From Paenibacillus sp. SY21-1 (GTDB taxonomy: Bacteria; Bacillota; Bacilli; Paenibacillales; Paenibacillaceae): a stretch of DNA of 64,000 bases. This document shows positions 1 through 8,171 of this stretch, piece by piece (position 1 is the stretch's first letter; each line of letters starts with the position of its first letter). The translations under genes and the position numbers were made by a program. The notes beneath the pieces are model-generated. The model saw nothing but the letters and a program-made list of their open reading frames with translations. It searched no databases and was not told the DNA's origin. Location of the stretch: NCBI RefSeq assembly GCF_005222705.1, contig NZ_STGF01000004.1, positions 236,904-300,903 of the forward strand, written 5' to 3'.

Positions 1-789
1 TTCCATATGGCCTAAGCAAAGAAAACCGTTTTTGGTAAGGCTGTTGAAGAACAGCTCGTGAACTCTCCCTTGCAGCTCGGAATCAAAATAGATAAGCACG
101 TTTCGGCATAAGATCAGATGGAATTCGTTAAACGAACGATCCGTTACAAGATTATGCTGGGCAAAGGTGATTCCGGCCTTTATCGCCTCGCTGAAATAAG
201 CAAATTCGTGATCGGTTGTGTAATAAGTGGAGAACTCTTGCAGTCCCCCGGCCTGAATGTAATTTTTGGTAAAGGCTTGCATGCGCTTCAGCGGGAATTT
301 GCCTTGCTTGGCAGCAGCGATAGCCGCTTCGTTCATATCGGTCGCATAGATTTTGGATTTATGCAGAAGCCCTTCCTCCAGCAGCAGAACAGCCATGGAA
401 TAGGCCTCTTCGCCTGTGGCGCAGCCCGCATGCCAAATGCGGATCTCCGGCTCCTGACGCAGCAACGGCAAGGTCTGCTCGCGAAAGGCTTGAAAAAAGG
501 ACGGGTCCCGGAACATTTCCGTCACCTTAATCGAAAAGTCGTTCAGCAGCTTGTTTATAAAGCTTGGTTCATGGAGCACCTGCTCGAGCATCGCCGTTAC
601 GGTCGGCAGACGCTCGATGTTCATGCGATGGTCGATCCTCCGGTTTAAGGAGGATCGCAAATAATTGCGGAAATCGAAGCCATACAGGCGATAGATGCCC
701 TCCAGAAGCAAATCAACCTCAATTTGCCGCAGCAAGTCGCCATCTTCATGAGCTTGCGCCATAAATTCATAATCGTTGAACGGCATCAT
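1..789 (-). CDS. CheR-type protein glutamate methyltransferase (3' end cut by window)
   Basis: The minus-strand frame opens at the ATG at 789 and stays open to the left edge (about 263 codons), so the C-terminus is missing. The start of the protein is the helical CheR N-domain, followed by a SAM-binding fold with the glycine motif HAGCATGEEAYSMA, the acidic loop ATDMNEAAIAAA and the CheR-like LILCRNVLIYF stretch. CheR proteins transfer methyl groups from SAM to glutamates of chemoreceptors or receptor-like proteins in the cytoplasm. Its ATG overlaps the TGA of the upstream hybrid kinase (ATGA, 786-789), so the two are translationally coupled. CheR next to GAF/CHASE3 hybrid kinases is a common non-flagellar signalling arrangement, so a role in that kinase pathway rather than classical chemotaxis is my inference. 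Confidence 0.93.
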   Translation of the reverse strand, partial: MMPFNDYEFMAQAHEDGDLLRQIEVDLLLEGIYRLYGFDFRNYLRSSLNRRIDHRMNIERLPTVTAMLEQVLHEPSFINKLLNDFSIKVTEMFRDPSFFQAFREQTLPLLRQEPEIRIWHAGCATGEEAYSMAVLLLEEGLLHKSKIYATDMNEAAIAAAKQGKFPLKRMQAFTKNYIQAGGLQEFSTYYTTDHEFAYFSEAIKAGITFAQHNLVTDRSFNEFHLILCRNVLIYFDSELQGRVHELFFNSLTKNGFLCLGHME

Positions 790-3545
790 CGGGCAACCTG
801 CTTGGTCAGCCATACCCGCATGAGCGAATAAAGCTGGTCCATATTCAGCGGCTTGCTGATATAATCGGATGCTCCTGCCTCAAGGCATTTGTCCCGGTCG
901 CTCTTCATCGCCTTGGCGGTAAGCGCGATAATCGGCAGCTCGGTGAAGCGGCTATCGCTGCGGATAGCCCGCATTGCTTCAAAACCGTCCATAACAGGCA
1001 TCATAATATCCATCAGAATGATATCGTACTTGACATTCTGCTCCAGTGAACTCATGCATTGCTCGCCGTTGCTTGCCGTCGCAACCTCGAACCCTTTGCT
1101 TTCAAGCGCGTTAACGAGCGCAAATACGTTGCGCGAATCATCTTCAACGAGCAGTACCTTTTTGCCTTTAAACATGTTGAATTCATTCGATTGCGGCTCA
1201 TGTCCGCCAAGCTTCTGCTCCAGCCGCCGCTCGTACTGCGCCGCTTCGCTAGGCTGAACGATCGTCACGGCGGTTTCCTGCTGGTACGGAAATTCGGTCC
1301 GCTCCTCGCTTGATTCCGGTCTGTTCGGAACGAACAACGTAAAGGTGCTGCCTTTGCGCAGCTCGCTTTCCAGAATAATTTGGCCGCCCAGCAGGCGCAT
1401 AAATTCATTGCAAATCGACAATCCAAGTCCTGTACCGCCATATTGGCGGGTCGTTTCTCCGTCAACCTGCTGGAAAGCTTCGAAAATAAGCTGCTGCTTG
1501 TTTTTCGGAATGCCTATGCCGGTATCCCGAATGGAAATTTCCAGCACCGGCTGCCCGGAGCATTCCGGCAAGTAACTGTCTACGCTTTGCTGGCTGGCCC
1601 GCTTCATGCTTAAAGTCACGGAGCCGACTTCGGTAAATTTAAAGGCGTTGGACAACATATTTTTAACCACCTGCTGCAGGCGCTGGCCGTCCGTATGCAG
1701 CAGCAGCGGAATATCTTCGCTAACTTCAATGTGGAAGGGCAGCTGCTTCCGGTCGGCAACCGGCTGGAACAGCGCCTTCAGCTGCTCGGGAAATTCCGAG
1801 ACATTAATCTCATCGAGCGTGAGCGTCATTTTGCCGGCTTCAATTTTGGACAAATCAAGAATATCGTCGATAAGCGAAAGCAGATCCTTGCCCGAGCTGT
1901 TGATAACGCCTGCGTAGCCCTCCTCTTCGGTTGTCAGCGTGCGGTTCTCATTCTCGGATAAAATTTGCGATAAGATCAGAATGCTATTAAGCGGCGTCCT
2001 CAGCTCATGAGACATATTGGCCAAAAAGTTCGATTTGTATTGCGAGCTTTGCTTTAACTGCTCGGAGTATAGTTCCAGCTCGGCCTTCGCCTTTTCCAGC
2101 TCCTTCGTTTTCTGCTCCGCGTACAGGTTCTGCTCCTCCAAATGCTCGGTCGTCATGCGCATCTCTTCCTGCTGCATTTGCAGCTCCTCCGATTGCGCCT
2201 GCAGCTCCTCGGTTTGCGCCTGCAGCTCTTCCGTCAGCACCTGGGATTCGCTCAGAAGCCGCTCGACTTCCATTCGTCCCGCAACATTGTTGACGGCTAT
2301 GCCAAAGTTCTGTTCGATTTGCTCCATCAGCTTGAGATGGGCGGAAGTAAAGGCCGTTACGGAGGCGAACTCCACGACGGCTTCCACCTTGCCGTCAAAC
2401 TCGATTGGAATAATCAGCAGGCTGTGCGGATCAACTTTGCCGGTGGCGGACTGAATATGAATCGGATGATTTTCGGTTGAATTAAGCAAAAAGGTGCGAT
2501 TCTCCACCGCAGCCTGTCCGATCAGGCCTTCCCCCATGCGAAAGCTGACGATGCCGTTGTCAGGGCCGCTGCTCGCATAGGCCCCGATTCGGACCATGCG
2601 TTCTTCGCCGCCCGAGCGTTGACGAATATAGAACACGCCGTAAATGGCATCGAGTATGGGCGAGAGCCTGGAGAGGAATGCCTCGGCAAGCGTGTGCATG
2701 TCGTTGATCGCCTGGTTCATCGTCGCTACATCGGCAACATTTTTCTGAATCCAGTTTTGAGTGGAAACGTTGTCGAGCAGCTCGTTCGTGGCATCGGCCA
2801 AATCCTTGATCTCATCCTTCGTATGCACGGAGATGCGCGAGGAAAGATTGCCTCCGCTTGCCATATCCTTAATCGATGCAATGACCTGGCCAATCGTGCC
2901 GGTAATCGAACGGGATACGAAAGTAACGACAAGAATGGCTAAAGCGGATGCAATGAGCATCATGGCATAGAGCGTAATGACCAGCGTGTTGTTGCGCTCG
3001 TCGAGCATGCTTAAATGATCTTTTGTAAGCTGAATTTCCGCTTGACGCAGATTCTCGAATTGCTGCCGCAGCTGATCGATGCTCTGCTTGCCGATGTCAT
3101 TAACGTAGAAGCGCTCGATTCCCTCGGTATCGTTGCTTCTTTTCATAAGAATCGTCGGCTCGCCGGATTCTTCCAGCCATTTCAGGATGTTTGCTTTAAT
3201 TTGCTCCAGCAAGCGCAAGCTGTCCGAGTGATCGGCGATATACGGGTAAAGCAGATTGTAGTTCGTTTCCCAGTCTGTTTTTCCCCGGTTGTACGGATCA
3301 AGATAGGACTCGTCGCCAGTGATGATGAAGCCCCGCTGCCCCGTTTCCATGTTGATCGTGTTATGACGAATCATGGCAATCAAATTGTGGATTTCAATAT
3401 CGCGGCTTGCGATCGTTTCGATTTCGTTCTGAAGGGATGAGATGCGCTGGCTCACGATTACGATGGAAGCAGCCAAGCAGCAAATTACGATAAAGTAGCC
3501 TAACAAAATTTTGGAACGTATCGTCATTCTTGCATTTCTGAACAT
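786..3545 (-). CDS. Hybrid sensor histidine kinase, CHASE3-HAMP-GAF-HisKA-HATPase-REC
   Basis: The 919-residue product has a membrane anchor near residues 10-30, an extracytoplasmic CHASE3-type sensor (METGQRGFIITG is its typical core) and a second membrane segment near 190-210. A HAMP linker, a GAF domain (about 270-420) and a Gln/Glu-rich coiled coil (about 425-505, TEELQAQ repeats) follow. HisKA has the motif MSHELRTPL with H513, and a HATPase domain follows (DTGIGIP; GGTGLGLSI). A fused C-terminal receiver has Asp846 in LMDIMMPVMDG and a conserved KP. The kinase autophosphorylates on H513 and passes phosphate to D846. It lacks an output domain, so a partner is needed. The CheR gene overlaps its stop. 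The input signal cannot be read from sequence. Confidence 0.95.
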   Translation of the reverse strand: MFRNARMTIRSKILLGYFIVICCLAASIVIVSQRISSLQNEIETIASRDIEIHNLIAMIRHNTINMETGQRGFIITGDESYLDPYNRGKTDWETNYNLLYPYIADHSDSLRLLEQIKANILKWLEESGEPTILMKRSNDTEGIERFYVNDIGKQSIDQLRQQFENLRQAEIQLTKDHLSMLDERNNTLVITLYAMMLIASALAILVVTFVSRSITGTIGQVIASIKDMASGGNLSSRISVHTKDEIKDLADATNELLDNVSTQNWIQKNVADVATMNQAINDMHTLAEAFLSRLSPILDAIYGVFYIRQRSGGEERMVRIGAYASSGPDNGIVSFRMGEGLIGQAAVENRTFLLNSTENHPIHIQSATGKVDPHSLLIIPIEFDGKVEAVVEFASVTAFTSAHLKLMEQIEQNFGIAVNNVAGRMEVERLLSESQVLTEELQAQTEELQAQSEELQMQQEEMRMTTEHLEEQNLYAEQKTKELEKAKAELELYSEQLKQSSQYKSNFLANMSHELRTPLNSILILSQILSENENRTLTTEEEGYAGVINSSGKDLLSLIDDILDLSKIEAGKMTLTLDEINVSEFPEQLKALFQPVADRKQLPFHIEVSEDIPLLLHTDGQRLQQVVKNMLSNAFKFTEVGSVTLSMKRASQQSVDSYLPECSGQPVLEISIRDTGIGIPKNKQQLIFEAFQQVDGETTRQYGGTGLGLSICNEFMRLLGGQIILESELRKGSTFTLFVPNRPESSEERTEFPYQQETAVTIVQPSEAAQYERRLEQKLGGHEPQSNEFNMFKGKKVLLVEDDSRNVFALVNALESKGFEVATASNGEQCMSSLEQNVKYDIILMDIMMPVMDGFEAMRAIRSDSRFTELPIIALTAKAMKSDRDKCLEAGASDYISKPLNMDQLYSLMRVWLTKQVAR

Positions 3546-3665
3546 GGCCGGCCCCTTTTCCCAAAAACTTTATATCTACAGACATCCAATCAATTATATC
3601 ATGGATGCTTGCCGGGAGGGGCGGCATGGAGGCAATTCATGAAAAAAGTAGGACAATCCGCGGTT

Positions 3666-3691
3666 GTTTCATTTGTCCAGGCACGGGGTAT
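3666..3691 (+). promoter_or_regulatory. SigB-type promoter ahead of the stress operon
   Basis: GTTTCA at 3666-3671 and GGGTAT at 3686-3691 are separated by exactly 14 bases, a near-perfect match to the Bacillus SigB consensus (GTTTAA, 13-15, GGGTAT). It points toward the DUF948-rsbW-sigB genes, 220 bases before the first start codon. SigB operons are classically autoregulated from such a site, so the promoter and the encoded sigma factor support each other. Confidence 0.8.
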
Positions 3692-3735
3692 TTATTCAAA
3701 TAGAAGGACACAGACGTTTTTCCATCCAAATAGGT

Positions 3736-3890
3736 GCGTAAAACGTTAGCTGAGCCGGCCAAGGCATGGATTAGCCGTTTACGCTTGAAATATAAGAATT
3801 TATCGGCTTGATGCCTATAAATGGCTTCTATTTCTACGCGAAACGCTAGCTAAGGCGACATAAGGCAGGCAATAGCCGTTTACGCTTGAA
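3736..3890 (+). repeat. Pair of ~54-bp imperfect direct repeats with hairpin arms
   Basis: Two copies (3736-3790 and 3838-3890) share the layout GCG(TA)AAACG..TAGCT....AAGGCA....TAGCCGTTTACGCTTGAAA. Each copy has self-complementary ends (GCGTAAA/TTTACGC), so each can form a stem. They lie in the leader between the SigB-type promoter and the first gene. The stretch 3546-3910 otherwise contains no gene. They could be a short interspersed palindromic repeat or a leader structure; I did not see a third copy elsewhere in the window. Confidence 0.6.
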
Positions 3891-3910
3891 AAAATGGGGA
3901 GTGTGAGAGT

Positions 3911-4363
3911 ATGGAGCTGGTCATTCAAATTTGTATTGCGGTAATCGCGGTTGCGTTTGTCGTCCTCATGTATTTCCTGATTCAAGCGGTCAAGACGCTT
4001 ACCGGTACCCTTGAGGAAACGCGGAAAACGATTGGACAGCTGCGAACGGAGGTTACGCAGATCAGCGTGGATGTGAAGGAGGCTGTGCATCATACAAGCG
4101 CGATGACGCAGGATGTCCGCACAAAGCTGAAATCCCTGGACTCCGTATTCAGCTCCGTGAACGATATCGGGCATGCGGTTCAGGCCTTTACCGGGGCGGC
4201 GAAGGAATCGGCAGCAAGCATCAGCGCCAAGCTTCGGAAAACCAGCAAACCCGCGATTCAGAACGTTACCGTGACGCCGGAGCCGCCGCCGCAAACGTTA
4301 AGCGCTATTTACGACGGCATCGTATCGAGCATCCGCATATGGAGAAAGCTGAAAAAAACATAG
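3911..4363 (+). CDS. DUF948 (YtxG-like) general stress protein
   Basis: The 150-residue protein starts with one membrane segment (about residues 4-27, IQICIAVIAVAFVVLMYFLI) followed by a long helical region rich in T, E, V and K (KTLTGTLEETRKTI, VDVKEAVHHTSAMTQDV), the pattern of the DUF948 family that includes B. subtilis YtxG. YtxG and YtxH are SigB-controlled membrane-associated stress proteins of unknown biochemical role. A GGGAG site lies 9 bases before the ATG. It is the first gene behind the SigB-type promoter and is followed 86 bases later by rsbW, which supports a stress-operon assignment. Confidence 0.85.
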   Translation: MELVIQICIAVIAVAFVVLMYFLIQAVKTLTGTLEETRKTIGQLRTEVTQISVDVKEAVHHTSAMTQDVRTKLKSLDSVFSSVNDIGHAVQAFTGAAKESAASISAKLRKTSKPAIQNVTVTPEPPPQTLSAIYDGIVSSIRIWRKLKKT

Positions 4364-4449
4364 ATATCTCGTGCTGACAACGCAGTAGGCTGATGGGGAG
4401 CGCTGCGATAAGGTATACTAGAACAAAGTGAGAGAGGGTAGAGAACATC

Positions 4450-4890
4450 ATGAATGCCAATATCAGCTTGACAGTACCTGCAAAAGCGGAATTCGTCGAT
4501 ATTATCAGATTAACGTTGTATGGAATAGCAAACAAAGCCGGGTTCTCCTACGAGGAGATTGAAGATATGAAGGTAGCCGTGACGGAGGCATGCACGAACG
4601 TCGTGCTTCACGCCTATGCGAGCAGCGGAGAAGGCTCGATCGATGTGAAGTTCAGTCAACACGAGGAGGGGCTGTCCATCAGCATCAAGGATGCGGGCAG
4701 CAGCTTTACTTACGAGCATTCCAATCACAGGCAAGCCTCCTTGCATGACAAAGAGCTGAGCGAAATAACAGCCGGAGGACTGGGAATCTTCATGATGCAC
4801 GCTCTGATGGACCGGGTTGAGGTCATGACCGAAAAGGGCACGGAAGTGATTCTCACCAAGCTTAGCGGCAGGAAAGAGGAGATGGCATGA
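4450..4890 (+). CDS. rsbW: Anti-sigma-B factor / serine kinase RsbW
   Basis: The 146-residue protein is a GHKL-fold serine kinase of the RsbW/SpoIIAB type. It has the N-box TEACTNVVLHAY (E46, N50), the G1 motif KDAGSS and the G2 motif GGLGIFMM. RsbW binds the sigma factor and holds it inactive, and it phosphorylates the antagonist RsbV. Its stop codon overlaps the sigB start (ATGA, 4887-4890), the coupling expected of an anti-sigma/sigma pair. Unlike B. subtilis, no rsbV gene precedes it; the upstream neighbour is the DUF948 protein. A weak SigA-like TATACT lies at 4414-4419, but no good -35 accompanies it. Confidence 0.92.
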   Translation: MNANISLTVPAKAEFVDIIRLTLYGIANKAGFSYEEIEDMKVAVTEACTNVVLHAYASSGEGSIDVKFSQHEEGLSISIKDAGSSFTYEHSNHRQASLHDKELSEITAGGLGIFMMHALMDRVEVMTEKGTEVILTKLSGRKEEMA

Positions 4891-5669
4891 ATTCAAATTC
4901 ATCTATCCTAGGGGCGCAAGCCGTGCTCGCCCATATGCAATATTACCAGGAGACGAATTGCAACGATACCGCGACGAAGCTGCTGCAGCATTTTGAACCG
5001 ATTGTCAAGATGGCTGCAAGCAAAATGTCGCGCAGCCGACCTGATCTCTATGAGGACTTGTATCAGGTCGGCCAGTTGTCGCTGCTACGACTGTTCAAGC
5101 AATTTGACAGCTCGCGGGAAATACCGTTCGAAGGCTATGCGATGAAAAGCATCATCGGGCATCTGAAAAATTATTTGCGCGATAAATCGTGGTATATTCA
5201 AGTCCCTCGCCGGATCAAAGAGAAGGGTCTGCTCATCCAGCAGGCCATCGATCATTTGACCGTTGAGCTGGGGCATTCGCCAAAAATAGAGGAAATAGCA
5301 TCGCATTTGGAGCTCTCCGTCGAAGAAACGATCGAGGTGCTCTCTTGCCGGGAGTCCTATCACTACGTTTCATTGGATACGCCTTTGTCAAGCGAAGGCG
5401 AGAGCGCTGCGACTATCGGCGATTTAATCGGATCGGGAACGAACGACTATCAAACGGTAGACAATCGCCTGGATCTGGAGGAAGCGCTGGAGCAGCTGAA
5501 GGAAGAGGAGAAAAAGGTGCTGATACTCGCCTATCACGGCGGTCGATCGCAGCGTGATATTGCGGAGGAGCTTGGCGTATCGCAAATGAGCGTCTCGCGC
5601 ATTCAGAAACGGGCGATCGAGAAGCTCAAGGTGCTGATGACGGATAAAGAAGCCCAGGCCGGGACGTAA
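4887..5669 (+). CDS. sigB: RNA polymerase sigma factor SigB/SigF family
   Basis: The 260-residue protein has sigma70 region 2 (DLYEDLYQVGQLSLLRLFKQFD, with FEGYAMKSIIGHLKNYLRD), region 3 (VPRRIKE onward) and region 4 with a helix-turn-helix (GRSQRDIAEELGVSQMSVSRIQKRAIEKLK). This is the SigB/F/G group that recognises GTTT..GGGTAT promoters. It directly overlaps rsbW. No rsbX-like phosphatase follows; a strong terminator ends the unit. Two matching promoters in this window (3666-3691 and 10822-10847) would be targets. Confidence 0.93.
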   Translation: MNSNSSILGAQAVLAHMQYYQETNCNDTATKLLQHFEPIVKMAASKMSRSRPDLYEDLYQVGQLSLLRLFKQFDSSREIPFEGYAMKSIIGHLKNYLRDKSWYIQVPRRIKEKGLLIQQAIDHLTVELGHSPKIEEIASHLELSVEETIEVLSCRESYHYVSLDTPLSSEGESAATIGDLIGSGTNDYQTVDNRLDLEEALEQLKEEEKKVLILAYHGGRSQRDIAEELGVSQMSVSRIQKRAIEKLKVLMTDKEAQAGT

Positions 5670-5696
5670 GCGTATTTACGGCTGTCGGCGAGAATC

Positions 5697-5755
5697 GCAT
5701 AGCCCATGTTTCCGGTTTGAGAAGGATTGCCGGAAGCATGGGCTATGCCGTTTTT
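5697..5755 (+). terminator. Rho-independent terminator after sigB
   Basis: Arms 5697-5708 and 5737-5748 (gcatagcccatg / catgggctatgc) with an inner TTTCCGG/CCGGAA pair form a long stem followed by TTTTT at 5751-5755. Confidence 0.9.
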
Positions 5756-5768
5756 AGTTATCTATGTA

Positions 5769-6518
5769 AGTTGAACTAAAGATTAGAAATCATCGCGGTC
5801 TTGATTAAACGTGAATTTGGTTGCGCCCATTCGCTTCGCGGTGTCTCGAAAAAGATGCCTCGCCGAGGGTTAAGCTGTACGAAACCGACGTATACCTCAG
5901 AGGCGGCAGATGAAGAAAGCAACGCCAGTTTTCGGAGGCTACGTTCCCCGAATTAAAAAAACTGATGAACGATGAAATGGATCATTTGCTGTTTGAAGAT
6001 GAGTCGATGATCCGAGACTATCAAGCGATTCAAAAAACATGGTTTCTGCGGGGCAAACAGAGGATCATCCGTACGAAGGCCAAGCATCGCGGTGTCAAAC
6101 TGCTGGCGACGGTTGACTACTTCAACGGCAAGATGGTTTGGCAGGAAGATGAGCAGTACACGGCAGAGACCTTTTTGAGCTTACTTCAAAAGGTTCTCGC
6201 TCACTATCCAAACGGCAAAATCGTCATCGTGTTAGATACTGCGCGTATCCATCATGCCAAGCTGCCGCAGTCGTTTTTGGAAGAGATGAACGGCAGAGTC
6301 GAGCTGGTCTTTCTGCCTCCGTACAGTCCACAACCCAATCTTGTTGAAGGTCTATGGAAATGGCTGAAGTCCGATGTGATTAACCGTGCATTCTGTCACA
6401 GAGTTGCCGAAATCCGCAACAGTGTTCAGCAGTTTATGGACGAACTCATGAAAGCCCTGTGGTCGATCATTGATCGTCTTTGTGTTCGCTTCTAATCAGG
6501 GACTTCTTTAGTTCAATT
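5769..6518 (+). mobile_element. Internally deleted IS630-family element, copy 1
   Basis: Terminal inverted repeats AGTTGAACTAAAGATT (left) and AATTGAACTAAAGAAG (right, read inward) are flanked by TA on both sides (5767-5768 and 6519-6520), the IS630/Tc1 target dinucleotide. The element is only about 750 bases; the family is usually near 1.1 kb. The left repeat joins directly to the middle of the transposase coding region, so the part for the N-terminal DNA-binding domain is gone. Confidence 0.85.
5785..6495 (+). pseudogene. IS630-family transposase, truncated and frameshifted
   Basis: From about 5785 one frame reads AVLIKREFGCAHSLRGVSKK and GLSCTKPTYTSEAADEE. Near 5910-5918 it must shift one base to continue as KQRQFSEATFPELKKLMNDEMDHLLFEDES. 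The intact C-terminal part (ATG at 5965, 176 residues) carries the DDE catalytic core: Asp in FEDES, Asp in VLDTARIHHAK, and Glu in YSPQPNLVEGLW. The copy at 9336-10229 has the same shift, so the break predates the duplication, or it is a programmed shift site. The missing N-terminal HTH makes it unlikely to be active. Confidence 0.85.
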
Positions 6519-6562
6519 TATATAGCTTGACATTGCTCTGGTTTTCATTTTTGGAGAGACCA

Positions 6563-6599
6563 GACATCTGCATAAAATATACGTTTTTGTACAGATGTC
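6563..6599. repeat. Short inverted repeat downstream of the secreted-protein gene
   Basis: GACATCTG at 6563-6570 and CAGATGTC at 6592-6599 are exact complements with an AT-rich 21-base loop. No T-run follows on either strand, so it is not a standard terminator. It sits just inside the right end of the first IS630 relic. Confidence 0.4.
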
Positions 6600-6681
6600 C
6601 AGTTTACGATTAAAAAATAATTGCTATTTATCAAATTATACCTATACTACTAATTACTGATTTATAGATTTTTTAAAAGCT

Positions 6682-7683
6682 TTAAGTATTAGAAATAGTA
6701 AATGTACTAGCCCAATCATATTTATCCCCAGTAAAAGAATTCCAATCAATGAATAAGACCTTAATATTCACTCCAATCACTCCAGTACTCCATGGATGAG
6801 CATAGCTTGAAACAAATGATCCAGTTGTTCCTTTATTACTTACTGGAATACGAACCTCGTCATGTAGGGCACCCCATTCATGATATCCATTTCCATATAT
6901 ATCAAAACGAGCACTACTTCCAGAAATACTTGGTGTAACAGTAAATGGTGTTTGTGTAACTGACGGATTTGTTGAATAAATTTGAAGATTATTGGCTCCA
7001 TTACGCAAAACACTCGTTGTATGACTTTGCCAAGCATGAGCAACTGTGTCATGGAAATAGAAGTTCAAACCATTCCCATTATTAGCAAAAGGATACCAAT
7101 CATAGGTAGTATAATAATCGTATTTGTATTCAGTATTATTAGAAGTTTTACCTAAGAAAAACACAGCTGCACCACCAATAAACTTGCCTCCAGGACTAGT
7201 ATAAGATCCCATAGCTAAGGTCTGTACTTCCCCTTTACTACTCTTACTCTTAGGTGTCATGTTATTAATAGTGTTCATATCCTTCTGTTTTATCAAATCA
7301 ATAGAATCTTTATTTTCTTCGGTGACCAAATAACTTTCACCACTTAAACTGTTATAATATTCCCTCAAATCGATTTCTACATCTACTTTGATCCCGCCTC
7401 TGCTAACCAATTTCTTTTTAAAGTCTTTTGAATACGTTTTAATTTCATCCTCCGTCACATTCATCTGTAAGAGAATATTATCAACTTGGTCACCCGTAAG
7501 TTTATCTGCATTCTGTACTGGAGCTACCCTACCATCTTCAAACTTTGAAATTATAAGTGAAGAATCAATTCTTACTTTTTTCCCTTGAGAGTCTGGATCA
7601 GTAGGACCTGCAGCGTGAACAACTGGTGACACAACCATTAGTAACGAAACGAGAGATAAACCTAAAAATCTAATGTTTTTCAT
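6682..7683 (-). CDS. Secreted protein of unknown function
   Basis: The 333-residue product begins with a clear signal peptide (MKNIRFLGLSLVSLLMVVSPVVHAAG; likely cleavage after VHA). A Lys/Asp-rich middle follows (about 50-150), then a C-terminal half rich in Tyr, Trp, Ser, Asn and Gly (TYDWYPFANNGNGLNFYFHDTV, WGALHDEV) that looks like an extracellular beta-rich domain. I do not recognise the family. An AGAGGT site lies just before the ATG. The gene is AT-rich compared with its surroundings and lies between two IS630 relics, which suggests acquired DNA. A 12-bp palindrome GTAAAATTTTAC (7698-7709) lies just upstream and could be an operator. Confidence 0.8.
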   Translation of the reverse strand: MKNIRFLGLSLVSLLMVVSPVVHAAGPTDPDSQGKKVRIDSSLIISKFEDGRVAPVQNADKLTGDQVDNILLQMNVTEDEIKTYSKDFKKKLVSRGGIKVDVEIDLREYYNSLSGESYLVTEENKDSIDLIKQKDMNTINNMTPKSKSSKGEVQTLAMGSYTSPGGKFIGGAAVFFLGKTSNNTEYKYDYYTTYDWYPFANNGNGLNFYFHDTVAHAWQSHTTSVLRNGANNLQIYSTNPSVTQTPFTVTPSISGSSARFDIYGNGYHEWGALHDEVRIPVSNKGTTGSFVSSYAHPWSTGVIGVNIKVLFIDWNSFTGDKYDWASTFTISNT

Positions 7684-7849
7684 TTAGTACCTCTAATGTA
7701 AAATTTTACGTTTCAAATTCATTATGAAACGAACCTACATATATGTCAAACATATTATAAATTCCACGAAAATTTTTTGATATCTTCAACAAATATACTC
7801 GTTCTGATGTTAAAATACATAAATGGTAATTAAGAGAGGTGGCTGAATT

Positions 7850-8152
7850 ATGATGAAAAAGTTTATACTTCGTTTTGCACTCTTGACTTTTGCAGTTGCA
7901 GCGATTTATTCGATTTATTACTACAACTTCGTTTTTGCCAGGGTAACAGCTGTTGTTACGGTTGAACAAAAAAATGAAAATTCGATGACCGTAAGACTTC
8001 AGGATGGTAGTAATCTTCAGGTGAAAGCCCCATCTATTGTTATTCCGCTTCTAAAAGAGGAACGCTTTTATCAAGTAAGTATCTATCGCAATAAATTGAG
8101 GGCTCCTCATTTGCAAAACATACTTGAGATCGATATGTCTCAGTCAAAATAA
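7850..8152 (+). CDS. Small single-pass membrane protein, unknown
   Basis: The 100-residue protein has a basic N-terminus and one membrane or uncleaved signal segment (about residues 5-30). A short extracytoplasmic beta-like part follows (VTAVVTVEQKNENSMTVRLQDGSNLQVKAPS). A good GAGAGGTGG ribosome site precedes the ATG. It is divergent from the secreted-protein gene and shares its AT-rich composition, so both may belong to the same acquired segment. I recognise no family. Confidence 0.65.
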   Translation: MMKKFILRFALLTFAVAAIYSIYYYNFVFARVTAVVTVEQKNENSMTVRLQDGSNLQVKAPSIVIPLLKEERFYQVSIYRNKLRAPHLQNILEIDMSQSK

Positions 8153-8171
8153 ACAACAGTCCTATAGATCT

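Noticed and set aside
786..3545. Plus-strand frames of 60-145 codons opposite the hybrid kinase
   Set aside because: They are shadows of a high-confidence minus-strand gene with clear domain order.
4364..4449. A small rsbV gene between the DUF948 gene and rsbW
   Set aside because: The gap is only 86 bases, too short for an RsbV-like protein, and contains no open frame.
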